DNA of 64,000 nucleotides from Haliclona indistincta (GCA_964017065.1 OZ024786.1:2106411-2170410), one strand, 5' to 3'. Positions 1 to 10,997 are shown, numbered from the stretch's first letter. Notes: generated from the letters alone by a model not told the origin. Translations and numbers: made by a program.

Positions 1-1379
1 ATTTAGTGATATTAGCATAGCTGTCATTATTTGTGATGTCATAAACAATTATTACTCCCTAATAAAAGAATATACAGTGTTTACTAGCAAATTTCGCATT
101 GTTTTACATAAGCAGCCTTTGTGCGCTATTTTCATTATCAGAACTTTACATAATTCACTTTTTGAGCACTTTCACGATAGCAAAAACATTGAATTGCACT
201 TTTGTACAAAATTATTGATGCTCACACTAATAAAAAAGATTGCAATAGGAATAGGAAAATATTTTATATTTTTCAAGTGACAACTATAGGTATAGAATGC
301 TCTGAGAAAGTATCATTAGTGCTGCTAGATGTAGGTACAGGATGACGTGATTAAAATGGGGCTGAAATTCTATCTCATGCGACGTGTATATCTTTCTTTT
401 CTGTATTCTTAATTGTTTTATGGGCACAGTGGATACATATTATTATTGACACCAATATGTACAATGGAGTAAACTTGTACAAAAATGTTTTATTGTAATA
501 ACTGTGCAATTAGGTGTAACATAATTATTGTGTGAATGTCACTCAATTTTTTTTCTTGCACAAAATAATTATTATAGTTCAAATTTTTATAAACACTATA
601 ATGTTTATAATGCTACATAGGATCATGCATGGATACTGTTGTAGTGAATGTTATTTTAGTTTGGTAGTGAACGCTAAGCAAACAGTTACCGAATGTGGAA
701 CAAACAGTGCAGATTAGCTTGATAACATTTTTATCACAAGAAAATCCCCTTTACCGTGTACACGCGCGTGAATACATGTGATCTTTTGTAGTAAAAATAT
801 ATCACTGATTAAAACACCAACTGCAGGCAAGCACTAGGCAATGAATTTGATAGTATGCAACACGTCAGTTGCCTGCAACACAAAATGCGTGGAGTGTGCA
901 TATGAATTGAATGTAACTTCGTTGCACAAATAAAAAGTATTGTATTCTAAGCGCATTATATCGTTATGGTTGCAGTGTATCACGCATCGCCTTAGTGCAT
1001 ACTGTGTACAGTGGAACCTCTCAAACAAGCTGGAAAGGTGCTTTTTGTCCATTATATCGAGGTGTCCTTGCATGGAGGTCCAATCTGTATTGTTATGTAC
1101 ATCAACAAAATTAATTGTACGTTAAATGGAGGCGTCTGCTATTGGGAGCGTCTGTTAAGAGAGATTCTACAGGGTAAAGAAATGATCCACCATGCTAAAG
1201 CAGATGTTTAGTTCAAGATCAAAGATTTAACCATGCACAGTTGACAAAAAGTTAGAGATTTGATATAATTCGATGAGTAACAGAAACCTTATTTTGTGTG
1301 ATAATTGACAATCATAGAAGGTAGTAGGAATGAACAGACGCATTTTTGAAGCTGCAGATTGAAACTGTGTGACTCTCAC
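1..1379. other. AT-rich non-coding stretch, probably Rab intron
   Basis: No convincing exon was found on either strand. Because the second Rab exon ends with a donor site at 1379, this stretch is most simply the downstream intron of that minus-strand gene, whose later exons lie outside the window. The only structure seen is a short TIR element at 1007-1089. Confidence 0.5.
1007..1089. mobile_element. short pogo/Tigger-like MITE relic
   Basis: The left end reads TACAGTGGAACCTC and the right end, reverse-complemented, reads TACAGATTGGACCTCC, giving imperfect inverted ends that carry TA at their tips. The sequence CAGTGGAACCTC is typical of Tc1/mariner-superfamily (pogo/Tigger) termini. A related sequence lies at 21173-21640. 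Confidence 0.5.
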
Positions 1380-1986
1380 CTTTGCTCCTCTGTAAAAACC
1401 TCTTCGGAGAGAGTTGTATCTCTCCTGACCAGCAGTGTCCCACAGTTGCAGCTTGTAGCGTTTGGAGTTTACACTGACAACTTTTGACTTAAAGTCGACA
1501 CCTGGGAGGGAGGGAGGGAGGGAGGGAGGGAGGGAGGAGGGAGGAGGGAGGGAGGGAGAGAGAGAGAGAGGGAGTGAAGGAGGGAATATGAAGACACTAG
1601 CTCACAGTAGACTTATGTAGCTAGCTCCATGATAAAAGACAATAGCACACACAGTATAAGGTCAAAAAATAATAGGACACCTTAAAATCAACTTTTGTGA
1701 AATGTTTATTCTACTCCCAGCTACAACTAAAGTATTTTGGACTGCAAATGAAGGTAACCTTTGAAGCTTGATACTCACAAGTTGCTGTCGTGTCCCCGGA
1801 CACGGCGCACTCACCTATCGTACTGAGGAACGTCTCTCTGAAGATGTCCTGCGTGTAGCGAAGTATCAAGCAAGTCTTGCCCACGAAAGAGTCGCCAATG
1901 ATGACGATCTTGGCTAGCGCATCGTACGTATCCATAAGGAGACGCTCGTTGCTAGCTTTAGAAAGCTCGTGGGTGTGGCTGGTCAA
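1380..1986 (-). CDS. Rab-family small GTPase, partial (first two coding exons)
   Basis: Two coding exons are visible: 1986-1815 and 1501-1380. Exon 1 encodes the P-loop GDSFVGKT and ends in STIG, just after the switch I threonine, at donor GTGAGT. Exon 2 follows a long pyrimidine tract and CAG acceptor and encodes VDFKSKVV, then the switch II motif WDTAGQER and FYRGAK, ending at donor GTGAGA. The splice phases match, giving STIGVDFK across the junction. These are the standard Rab nucleotide-binding elements, so the product should be a membrane-traffic GTPase. Translation may start at 1986 or at the inner ATG at 1935, which gives the more usual spacing to the P-loop. The G-4/G-5 motifs and the prenylated C-terminus are not in the window. 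The subfamily is uncertain; the N-terminus looks Rab8/Rab10-like. Confidence 0.82.
1502..1571 (-). repeat. (CCCT)n microsatellite at the 3' splice site of Rab exon 2
   Basis: On the coding (minus) strand this is an uninterrupted CT/CCCT tract that runs directly into the CAG acceptor of the second Rab exon. It therefore serves as the polypyrimidine tract. Confidence 0.85.
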
Positions 1987-2312
1987 TCGAGCAGGCTTAA
2001 TTAAATTCCTTAAACTAACATCCGGTCAATGATTGACTTCCGGTGTGTGTGTGTCATAATTACATAACAAAACGCTGGCTTGACCATGTGGTTGTGTCGA
2101 TAGCCCTGGAACGTAGCTCTTTCGCGGATTTTACACGGAGTCTTCCTAAAATTTAGGTAAGCCTTAGTTTGAGTTTGAGCCGGTATGGGGAGGTTAGAGA
2201 GATCTCGTTGCCTACAGTATTGGGTGACTCATAGATCAAAGGCATAATGTTTGTGTGATTATCATTATACTACCATACAATTTGTGTGTTTGTATCATCT
2301 AGGTACTCAGCT
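1987..2312. promoter_or_regulatory. shared 5' region of Rab (minus) and ferrochelatase (plus), with a candidate 5' UTR intron
   Basis: The two genes diverge from this 326-bp interval. A donor-like AG|GTAAGCC at about 2155 and an acceptor ATCTAG just before 2303 suggest that ferrochelatase has a short non-coding first exon and a 5' UTR intron. No TATA box is evident. Confidence 0.5.
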
Positions 2313-5300
2313 ATGATGCGCTGTGCTGCTACCAGATTGAGCAGTGTGTGTTCTCTGCGGGCTACTGCTACAGTCTCTCGGCAACTGTCTACTTCATCTG
2401 TGCTAAACGATCAAGCAACAACGCCGACAAAGTGAGTTGTTGGGCAGCACTGGCTGTGTCTCACTGACCACTAGGGATTCAGGTGGGACTGCCCTCACTT
2501 GAAATAGGAGGCACAGTCAGTATGACATGTAGTCCTAGCCACATTGCGGTTTTCGAAGTTCCTGCACAGGACGTCAAGACAGGAAGTATAACATTGACCA
2601 ATCAAACACATGACATTTTGTTTACGCTCCTAGTATACGTGACCAAAAGTGAATTCGATTGGTAGACATTTATTTCCGGTCTTGATGTTTTTATGAAAGA
2701 TCTTCTAAAACCTGCTTATAAGCTTGTAAAACACTGCTCACAGCTTAGTACCAATGTGTTTTGACTCTGCTTTTGACCCTTGTGGGGCAGCTAGACACTG
2801 GTTAGTGTCTGTTTGTGATATTGAACAGCTTGACCCAGCATACCTGAGTATTATGAGAGTTAAATATCTGATCAATATACAAATGCATAAATTTTTCTTT
2901 CTCAAAGGCCTAAAACTGGTATTCTCATGCTCAATCTTGGAGGACCTGAAAAAACAGAGGATGTTCACGACTTCCTACTCCGTCTCTTTCTAGACAAAGA
3001 CCTCATTCCTTTACCAGCTCAATCGTAAGGAATATGATTCTATTCTCTTGCTGCTTTTTTACTTTTGTTTACAGACGGCTTGCCCCATTCATTGCTAAGC
3101 GACGCACTCCTCGTATTGAAAAACAGTACATGAGAATTGGAGGCGGATCTCCGATAAAGAAATGGACGGAGAAGCAAGGACAAGGAATGATTGAGCTATT
3201 GAATAAACTGAGCCCGGAGACAGGTATTGCATGCTTGCTAACTTATCCCAGAGTTGTAGTAGTATGTGGTAGTTGTGGCCGAGCGGTTAAGGCGATGGAC
3301 TTGAAATCCATTGGGGTTTCCCCGCGCAGGTTCGAATCCTGCCGACTACGTTTTTATTTTTTTCATTCTAAATGTGTTCCGGTGAACTCTGCTTGATGAC
3401 CATTTACAGTGCTAGTGCTGAAAGAGTCGTGAACATCCTCTATTTTTCCAGCCCAATGTATTTACTTCACACACTAAACTGTACACTGACCCATTCATTC
3501 ACTTACAAACTTTTCACTTGGTTACGCACAAACTGCACGGTGCACACATTTTACTTGTTTAGTCACTGTGTTTAGTCTTTATTTTTCGTTTTAGCTCCGC
3601 ATCAGTTCTACATTGGATTTCGATATGCTCATCCACTGACTGAAGACACAATTGATCAAATGTACAAGTAAGTAAATGCTCACTCATTCACTCACTCTCA
3701 TTCATTCACTCACTCACTCACTCACTCACTCACTCGCTTACTCACTCATTCACTCGCTCACTCACTCGTTCACTTGCCCGCTCGCTCGCTCGCTCACTCA
3801 CTCATTTACTCGCTCACTCACTCACTCACTCACTCACTCACTCACTCACTCACTCACTCACTAGTCAGTCACATACTTCAATCACTTGTTCATCCACCAA
3901 CTTATGAATTCATTTCTTCAGAGATGGCGTTGAGCGAGCTATAGCCTTCACTCAGTACCCCCAGTACTCGTGCTCTACCACCGGTAGTAGTCTAAACGCT
4001 ATCGTTCGTCACATCAACAAGACCAGTACATCCACAGCGGATATGAAGTGGTCAGCTATTGACCGCTGGCCGGTACACAATGGATTGATTGAAGTGAGTA
4101 CTTGTGTTTAGTGACAAGATGTGTTTGTTGTCATTTGGCATTTGACATAATGTTGGGATACAGTGGGATACTGGTATTCAGAAGAATCAGAACGTATTGT
4201 TATATAGTTGCGCTGAATCTGTTGAATGCGGAATACGAAATATCCGAATAAAAGTGTGCATGTTGATGGGCATGGCTAATCAAACTATAACCGCCCATTA
4301 CAGAGATAACTCTTTTCTTTTCGTTTTTTTTTTTTATAAGTGTTTCGACCCCTAAGATGTAGACTCCCTGTTAAATTATTAATTTGGGTCAAATCGCTCA
4401 TCATCCACCCATTTATCCACGCACTTGCTCACTCACTCACCCACCCACCCACCCACTCTCACTTGCTCGCTCGCTCGCCCTCTCACTCACCCACCCACTC
4501 TCACTTGCTCACTCACTCACCCACCCACTCTCACTTGCTCACTCACCCACCTACTCTCACTTGCTCACTTGCCCTCTCACTCACCCACCCACTCTCGCTT
4601 GCTCACTCACCCATCACTCATTCACCTATTCCCCTACTCCCATACTCAATCACTCACTCACCCACTCACTCACTCACTCTTTTATTTCTATCAGACATTT
4701 GCAGCTAATGTAAAAGCCGAGCTGGCGAAATTTCCTGAAGGTGATCGTGATGATGTAGTGATCTTGTTCTCTGCTCACTCGTTGCCTATGAAAGTAAGTG
4801 TTTGGACAGAGTGACAGATCATTTGACCTCGCTCACAGGTCGTCAATCGTGGTGACCCTTATCCACAAGAAGTCGGAGCAACAGTTCAGAGTGTGATGGA
4901 CTGTATTGGACACACCCATCCCTATAGACTGGTCTGGCAATCCAAGGTACTACTTGTCTTTCACTTATTCAATCATTCCTCTACCAAATTGCTCACCACC
5001 AAATCACCCACCCACTCAAACACTTACTAATCTACCAAAATTAATGACTCACATATATTGACTATTTTGATCTCTCCTCTTTCCCTCCCTCCCTCTTTCT
5101 CTCCCTCCCTCTTTCTCTCCCTCCCTCTTTCCCTCCCTCCCTCCCTCTTTCCCTCCCTCCCTCCCTCTTTCCTTTCCTCCTCCCTCCCTCCCTCCCTCCC
5201 TCCCTCCTCCCTCCCTCCCTCCCTCCCTCCCTCCCTCCCTCCCTCCCTCCCTCCCTCCCTCCCTCCCTCCATCCATCCATCCATCCATCCATCCATCCAT

Positions 5301-6083
5301 CCATCCATCCATCCACTCTCCCTTTATTTTATCCAGGTCGGTCCCTTGCCTTGGCTCAGCCCACAGACTGATGAGGTTATTGAATCGCTTTCAAAGATGG
5401 GACGCAAGAATATCTTGTTAGTACCAATAGCCTTCACATCTGACCACATCGAGACACTGCACGAATTGGATCTTGAATATGCTGAAGAACTGGGCCACAA
5501 GGTAATGCTAGCTAGCAAAAGATGCTATAATATCAGTATAAAATTGGAAACCTTCGTGTAAGCAGTTTCCCAAAATGGATAGAAATTGATTATGCATGTG
5601 TATCTTTAACTTTTCTACCTCAATCTCTTCCTCTCTTTGCTTCCCTCCCTTCCTCCTGCCTCCCTCTCTCTCTAACTCCCTCACCCTTCCTCCCTCTGCC
5701 CCTCCCTCCTTTCTCCCTCTCTCTCTCCCTCCCTCTCTCTCTCCCTCTCTCTCTCTCCCTCCCTCTCTCTCTCTCTCTCCCTCTCTCTCTCTTCCTCCCT
5801 TCCTCCCTCTCTCCCTCTCTCCTTCCCTCTCCCTCCCTCCCTCCTTTCTCCCTCTCTCCCTCCCTCTCTCCCTCCCTCACTCACACAGTGTGGTATCAAG
5901 AACATCAGAAGGGCGGAGTCACTCAATGATAACCCTCTCTTCATCAAGGCATTAGCTGATATTGTTCACTCTCATCTCAAGCTGTCTCGTCCCTGTAGCG
6001 CTCAACTCTCTCTCCGCTGTCCGATGTGCGTCAACCCAACCTGTGGACTCATGAGAGAATTTTTCACATCACAGCGGCTTTGA
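2313..6083 (+). CDS. FECH: ferrochelatase, mitochondrial (complete, nine coding exons)
   Basis: This is the final enzyme of heme biosynthesis, which inserts Fe2+ into protoporphyrin IX at the mitochondrial inner membrane. Coding exons are 2313-2431, 2908-3024, 3075-3223, 3595-3667, 3922-4093, 4695-4793, 4839-4946, 5337-5501 and 5889-6083. All junctions are GT-AG with matching phase and give about 398 residues (animal enzymes are about 420). Residues 1-40 are Arg/Ser/Thr-rich, as in a mitochondrial presequence. Family motifs appear in order: [78 protein letters not shown] and CPMCVNPTC near the end. The SCSTTG cysteine and the three C-terminal cysteines match the [2Fe-2S] ligands of animal ferrochelatases. 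A second ATG at 2316 is an alternative start. Exon 3 is followed by an intron that holds a tRNA gene. Confidence 0.96.
3269..3350 (+). tRNA. tRNA-Ser (anticodon UGA), inside a ferrochelatase intron
   Basis: The acceptor stem GTAGTTG pairs with CGACTAC (one G-U), leaving discriminator G. The D-arm GGCCGAGCGGTTAAGGC gives the A box. The anticodon stem ATGGA/TCCAT holds loop CTTGAAA with anticodon TGA at 3302-3304. A long class II variable arm, TGGGGTTTCCCC, follows, and then the T-arm with B box GGTTCGAATCC. The gene is intronless, lacks an encoded CCA and is followed by a T-run. It lies in the same orientation as ferrochelatase, within the intron between exons 3 and 4. Confidence 0.96.
3351..3362 (+). 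terminator. Pol III T-run terminator of the tRNA-Ser
   Basis: TTTTTATTTTTTT begins at the base after the discriminator, as expected for RNA polymerase III termination. Confidence 0.85.
3679..3862 (+). repeat. (CACT)n microsatellite in ferrochelatase intron 4
   Basis: About 180 bp of CACT/CATT repeats lie on the sense strand and end about 60 bp before the exon 5 acceptor. Open frames across it are periodic artefacts of the repeat. Confidence 0.9.
4425..4682 (+). repeat. interrupted (CACT/CACC)n repeat in ferrochelatase intron 5
   Basis: The array is a mix of CTCACTCACCCACC units and CTCTCACTTGCT spacers. It ends 12 bp before the exon 6 acceptor at 4694. A shorter copy is present at 11605-11730 in the duplicated segment. 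Confidence 0.88.
5079..5318 (+). repeat. compound (CCCT)n-(CATC)n microsatellite before ferrochelatase exon 8
   Basis: A CCCT/CTTT tract changes abruptly to twelve or more CATC units and ends just before the exon 8 acceptor at 5336. The frames that look like Gly/Arg/Glu-rich or Pro/Ser-rich proteins here are repeat artefacts. Confidence 0.9.
5626..5886 (+). repeat. CT-rich low-complexity tract before ferrochelatase exon 9
   Basis: A 260-bp CCCT/CTCT tract runs directly into the CAG acceptor at 5886-5888. Confidence 0.88.
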
Positions 6084-7170
6084 AAAGCCCAGTCCCTGCT
6101 GCTTAGCTTATTTTAATCACAGGATTCAAAATTGTACATAGATTTCTAATGCAGGTCAAATTTTCTGTTAGACTTATTTCATTTTTGTACAATATCAATT
6201 CAATTTTGATGTGTGCATTCTAATTTTTAAAACTCCCGCTTTTTTCTGGTACGTCTATGTTACCACTGTGTATTTTCAAAACATCCTGCTAGATGGTGAT
6301 TTGCAGCAACAGCTAATATATATTATGTCCCTTGAGTGTGTGCATGTTCTATGACATTAGTGACAATAATATAGGTCTTCTTTATGAGCAAGTCGTAGCA
6401 CTGTGCATGTGTACGTGTTCGATAATGTTGATTGTTCGTCTGTTTCTCTGTTTAGATGAACTAGCCAACTCTTTGCAGCGGTGTTCATTTCTACTGGAGG
6501 TGGATAAATTTACTTTTTGATAATTATTTTCTTTACAAAAATAATGTGAATTTTCAAATTAAGCTGCTGCATATAAAATGCATGCTTGTCTTGTCAACCA
6601 CAAACAGTAACCAGCATGCATGCATGCATGTGATGATCAAGAACATAAACATGACACTCCGATATATCATACACGAGTCGTGTGCTTTGACACACATAAC
6701 TTATGTTATAAGTTATGTTATTATAAGGTTATCGTGCTATAAGCTTTATTTTATATCGTGCTATAAGGTTATGTTATATTGTGCTATAAGGTTATGTTAT
6801 TATTTATTATAAGGTTTATTTTATATTGTGCTATAAGGTATGTTATATCGTGCTATAAGGTTATGTTATTATTTATTATAAGGTTTATTTTATATTGTGC
6901 TATAAGGTATGTTATATCGTGCTATAAGGTTATATGTTATACAGTGCTATGACACACACAAGGTTATGTTATGTAATGTTACCACACAAGAAGCTTTTGT
7001 CAATTGTTGTTGGCAAATAGTTTGTGTACAAGAACAAACTTTGACATGAAGGTTTGCTGGCAGCAAGCAGCTGTATGTGTTTAGTACAGACTACTTCCCT
7101 TGTGCTATATCCTGTGTAACCATAGTGATACATTTATCATCATGATACAAAGTTAAAAATACAATGATAA
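6084..7170. other. ferrochelatase 3' UTR and convergent intergenic region
   Basis: No gene is seen here. The block 6240-6320 is repeated at about 12296-12365, which marks it as part of the segmental duplication. The centre is occupied by the 6700-6935 repeat. Confidence 0.6.
6700..6935. repeat. AT-rich tandem repeat, about 67-bp unit
   Basis: The motif TTGTGCTATAAGG(T)TATG recurs at least seven times. Between about 6775 and 6935 it is organised as two near-identical units of about 67 bp that each contain TTATTTATTATAAGG. The corresponding interval of copy 2 of the duplication lacks the array. Confidence 0.8.
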
Positions 7171-9495
7171 TTACTGTACTGTCCAACCAGAACGAATACT
7201 TATATTATTCGTAATTGTGTGAGTAGATAAGCGTTTACGCACTAGTAGAACAAGTGTTGGGAGTATCTTTGGTAGAAGAAGAACAATTTGAGAAGCTATC
7301 GCTATGAACAGTTGTCCTATTGTAAAAACCATCTGAGCGAAAGATTCATTTCCTTGAAGATATAGCATTATAAAGAGGGGTTGCAGAAAGACGAGAGTGC
7401 ACAGCAAGATCGCTACGAAAAGAGTGATTTTCTTAGTGTCTTTGAAGTCTTTGTATTTGATCTTTCTTGTTCTGATAGCAAGTAAAAGTGTAAACACAGC
7501 GAATGTTGTGAAATACATCATGATAAAACCACCAATGATGATGTAACTGGTTGTTTCAAATTTTAAATGCTCTTGTTGGACAATTCGATTGTCTCTGTGC
7601 ACATTGATGGTGTAAGTTTCGTACTGGAAAGGTCTTAGTGCTAATAGAGGCAGCAAAATTAAATTAGGTAGAATGGTCAGCCCGAGTATCACCGCAAGTA
7701 AGGAACAACTGGTCCAAAATTTTCCAAGATCTCGTATCAATTTTGATGAAAATATTCGATAGACTCTTAAAAGCTTGACGCACTGCGTCACCAGTATCAA
7801 ATTTATTCCATTTAGGGTGCAAAATACTTCACCGCACCATAGAACAATATAGAGGCTCTCATGCATTGACAAAATTGCAGGCAAGAAAGTAGCATTTGTG
7901 ATCACAGCAGCGGAAGCTAACAACAGAAGATAGCAACCAGCAAACATTAGCAAGCTGAGGTGCGGACTGGTTGCTTTGATGCCTTTGTCTCCTTTGAGAT
8001 TAAGATACTGAAATAGGACAAGTTGTATAGTAGTAAAAATGGTCACTGCTCCGGTTAGTGTGTACAGTACTATAGCAATAGGAAACGAAATTAGAGAGTA
8101 CTCTTGCTGCAGATTGTCTTTTGGTAGTGAGCTGGTGTCTAAGTTGACACGAAAGGCTTTAGGATTTGAGGAGTTGTATATACCAACTCGTTTTTGTGTT
8201 CCACTATTGTCAATCATCCAGAAAACATCGACTGGTGTAGAAACACTTCGAAACTTATCAAATTTCACCCATCCACCGGCACCTTGAAAACTGAGATTCG
8301 CCATCTGATCCTCGATAATTTTAGTAATATCAGACTGTCCTATAGTATAGTTATCAATTGAGAGGTTTTTCTCATTCAGTATTGGAAGTGACGAATTCAA
8401 AGCAAGAGCAAGTGACCAAACCTGGTCGTATATGTAGCTACCAAAATCCGCACGGAGCAAAAGATCAGTTCTGTTAAAGATATTTTTTAGTTCCTTGAGA
8501 TCATCGACGAACTTGTCTTTAAGATCCAAGTACGTTTCACCTGAAACTAAAACAAAGGAGTCGTTTTGTGGATGAATGAGTGGATATAAAAATATATGTC
8601 CGTGAATACCTCTATAAACAGCAGTTCGATCCAAAACATTCTCTTGTATGAGCCATCGTGGGTGAATCTCCACGTGTATCCAAGTGTATTGAGGATATAG
8701 GAATCTCTGTTCAAGTACATGTGACAATAAAACGGCGTCTTGCCGTGAATCCAGCATAACAATGAGGATTGTTGCAGCTTCGGAGACAATGTTACTGATT
8801 ATGTGATCAAAGTAGACTTTACTGGTGTCCAGCACTCCCATGTCAAACAAAACATGCTTGTTTGGGACAGCTGCTATTTTACGATAAAGATAGTTTGCAT
8901 TTTCTGTAGCAAATACACTTCCACTATTGTGGACTATGCCGACTCTAGTCCAATTGAACTGATCCATTATAGCGAAAACTGCTTCAGAGTAGGCGGTTGC
9001 TGAGCCTAGGAGAGACCAATGATGACGATAAAAATGACTTTGTGATTGAAAAATAATAGAATTTGCTGAAGAGAGCTGAATAATCTCAAGTCTGTCTGCA
9101 TGACCAGCAATGAGTGACATGAAAGCGGCGTGAGAAGAGCAGCCGAGACCGCTAACAGCAACAAGAGGACGGCATGGCGGATTAATGGCGTAGTGGAGTA
9201 GGTTGCTTAGTCCAAGGGTAGACCTGGGGGAAGCCGAACAAGACTCCCTCTGCTCTGTGATCAGCTCCAGATGGTAGCCTGGTAGAAGATCAGAACGGTT
9301 GTTGATCTCGTCTCGAGCAATGCGAGCACCAGAGACGATCCCAACATTCTTACTAAAGGGAACCAAAGTGAGTAGATAGAGTGGTACGGTTCCAACTTCC
9401 TTGGAAGACGAATTCGAAATGGGACAATCAGCGGCCTTGAGCTGTAATACGGGTAGCAGTAACACACAAATTTTGGCGATGATGTTCTTCATCAT
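7171..9495 (-). CDS. class C (GABA-B-like) G-protein-coupled receptor, paralog A
   Basis: This is an intronless coding region of 774 residues from the ATG at 9495. That start gives the signal peptide MMKNIIAKICVLLLPVLQ and is the point where paralog B becomes alignable. An in-frame ATG at 9657 exists, but a donor-like CTG|GTGAGT near 9636, shared with paralog B, suggests that stretch is a 5' UTR exon plus intron. Residues 25-455 form the bilobed ligand-binding domain, including SGLGCSSHAAF and QLSSANS, which correspond in position to the serine clusters of GABA-B1. Seven helices span residues 465-755, with RVYRIF after TM3, the loop KIKYKDFKDTKK before TM6 and LLPKILPTL in TM7. There is no Cys-rich linker, which favours the GABA-B over the mGluR type. 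The acidic residue that GABA-B1 carries before its YDxxW motif is not evident, so the ligand is unknown. The gene is convergent with ferrochelatase. Confidence 0.9.
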   Translation of the reverse strand: MMKNIIAKICVLLLPVLQLKAADCPISNSSSKEVGTVPLYLLTLVPFSKNVGIVSGARIARDEINNRSDLLPGYHLELITEQRESCSASPRSTLGLSNLLHYAINPPCRPLVAVSGLGCSSHAAFMSLIAGHADRLEIIQLSSANSIIFQSQSHFYRHHWSLLGSATAYSEAVFAIMDQFNWTRVGIVHNSGSVFATENANYLYRKIAAVPNKHVLFDMGVLDTSKVYFDHIISNIVSEAATILIVMLDSRQDAVLLSHVLEQRFLYPQYTWIHVEIHPRWLIQENVLDRTAVYRGIHGHIFLYPLIHPQNDSFVLVSGETYLDLKDKFVDDLKELKNIFNRTDLLLRADFGSYIYDQVWSLALALNSSLPILNEKNLSIDNYTIGQSDITKIIEDQMANLSFQGAGGWVKFDKFRSVSTPVDVFWMIDNSGTQKRVGIYNSSNPKAFRVNLDTSSLPKDNLQQEYSLISFPIAIVLYTLTGAVTIFTTIQLVLFQYLNLKGDKGIKATSPHLSLLMFAGCYLLLLASAAVITNATFLPAILSMHESLYIVLWCGEVFCTLNGINLILVTQCVKLLRVYRIFSSKLIRDLGKFWTSCSLLAVILGLTILPNLILLPLLALRPFQYETYTINVHRDNRIVQQEHLKFETTSYIIIGGFIMMYFTTFAVFTLLLAIRTRKIKYKDFKDTKKITLFVAILLCTLVFLQPLFIMLYLQGNESFAQMVFTIGQLFIAIASQIVLLLPKILPTLVLLVRKRLSTHTITNNISIRSGWTVQ

Positions 9496-9878
9496 CTGTT
9501 GTCGCATTCTCTCAGGCAGTTGAAAGTTTGGAATCCGGTGATGATTGACCTCTTGGGTAGCTTCCGCGGTGATTTTATTGCGAAAGAGTCTGAGCGAGCC
9601 TCGTGTCCAAAGATAACGAAAAGAATAGTACTCACCAGGTAGAAGACAGAGAATCATTTCTCTCGAATCAGTTAGTTAGTTTTTCAAGCGTTTGTTCACG
9701 AAAGAAGCGCCGGGGAAGAACTATCAGTAATTTTGTCACTATACATTAGATTTGCAAAGTTTCTGGGCTGTACTGAGCAACTGCAATAGACTGTGGGTGG
9801 CCATACTATAACAAATCATGTTGTCAGGCCTTTGTTTATCTATGTTTGATTGAGAGTTCATGCATGCATGTATTCTGA
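9496..9878 (-). promoter_or_regulatory. 5' flank and probable 5' UTR exon of receptor A
   Basis: A block at about 9565-9665 is almost identical to 15340-15445 upstream of receptor B, including the GTGAGTAC donor-like site. This suggests a conserved non-coding first exon. No other gene is visible. Confidence 0.5.
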
Positions 9879-9942
9879 TAGTCAGGCGTGGCCCGACCCA
9901 TCGCGTCTCCGTAGACGCGATGGGTCGGGCCACGCCTGACTA
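9879..9942. mobile_element. 64-bp perfect hairpin element (minimal MITE)
   Basis: Two 30-bp arms, 9879-9908 and 9913-9942, are perfectly complementary around a 4-base loop CCGT. Without the adjacent nested element, the hairpin is flanked by the direct repeat GTATTCTGA (9870-9878 and 10558-10566), consistent with a 9-bp target-site duplication. The orthologous position in copy 2 (about 16015) lacks it. Confidence 0.8.
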
Positions 9943-10555
9943 CAGTGTTCCACACGAAGAGAGTAGAAAAATTTTAGAATTTGCTAAAATGCGTGACGTC
10001 ACGCCAAATCGCTGTAATACATTAGTCTACGCAAAATGGCCGCCGAAAACAGCTCTCGTGCAGGAAAGAGTAGCGCTTGTCGCGGTGCTCACTTCTAGGG
10101 ACGCCGTGCGAGCGTTAAGGTAAAGATGAATGTTTTAGCATTGCAGTCTTCTAGTTTTGGAGCTTAACTTCCAAGGAGTCGGATTTCCCTAACCTAACAC
10201 TTTGGCCTATCGCGAAAGCCATATTTTCCTCTTCGTCGACGAAGTAAAGTTGATCGAGGCCAACCACGCTGCCCACAGGTAAGCACCCAATGTGAAGGTC
10301 TTACTGCAGCGTTAACAGATCTTAACTAGCAGTAGTTTTGGAAATCCCAACCTAACACTTTTTTCCAGACAGTAGTACATCTCGCCATTTTTTGTCACGT
10401 GTGTGTCATCTGACAAGAAGCCATATGAACCAGGGTGTTTAGTAAGGATAGGGGATCATAATGATACATGCAACATGACTGTAGGACTATTTATTCTTGA
10501 GATATGATGCAAGATGTAAAAAAATATTTTTCTACTCTCTTCGTGTGGAACACTG
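9943..10555. mobile_element. 613-bp Tc1/mariner-like MITE nested next to the hairpin element
   Basis: Perfect 30-bp terminal inverted repeats begin CAGTGTTCCACACG and end CGTGTGGAACACTG. They are flanked by TA on both sides (9941-9942 and 10556-10557), the classic Tc1/mariner target duplication. The interior has no transposase. It is absent from the matching place in duplication copy 2. Confidence 0.88.
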
Positions 10556-10997
10556 TAGTATTCTGATCATGCAAGTAATGTGTATCAAGTCACGTAGAGT
10601 ATATCCGGTTGACATCGTTCGACATTAGGCCTCGAGTTGCACCACACTTCAATTTTCCATGGTGTATTTATGCAGTGCTTTAAAAAGTGGCGCTGTTTTC
10701 TAATTAACGCCCATTACAAAAATAAATGCAGTTAGGGCGGGAAATGCAAATATTCTGAAGTTAGTTCTAAAACTTCTTTTGAGCAGAAAAGCATTTTGTA
10801 GCTAAACATGTATGGTGTCCTGATGCACATATTTTGCTGCTCTTAAGAAAGAGAATAATTTTGAAGTTTGGCAATCATGACTTTCCATTTTGGCACTGAC
10901 AGATTATAGTGAGAGTTATTGTCTTTGGTGAGTGATAATATTTGTACATGGCAGAGTGGGTGTGGTCTTCAATATTAAGTATCTCCTGTCATGATAG
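10556..10997. other. non-coding part of the segmental duplication
   Basis: No gene is seen. The stretch matches 16015-16418 at high identity with small indels, and so is the distal end of duplication unit 1. Confidence 0.7.

Noticed and set aside
4340..5317. Long frames rich in Ser/His/Pro/Thr or Gly/Arg/Glu across ferrochelatase introns
   Set aside because: They are translations of CACT, CCCT and CATC microsatellites in several frames and lie inside well-supported introns.
9496..9657. N-terminal extension of receptor A (54 residues)
   Set aside because: Paralog B does not share it, it contains a splice-donor-like site, and it would put the signal peptide inside the protein.
9860..10123. 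Plus-strand frame spanning the hairpin and the mariner-like MITE
   Set aside because: It begins outside and crosses two transposon boundaries, so it cannot be an ancestral gene.
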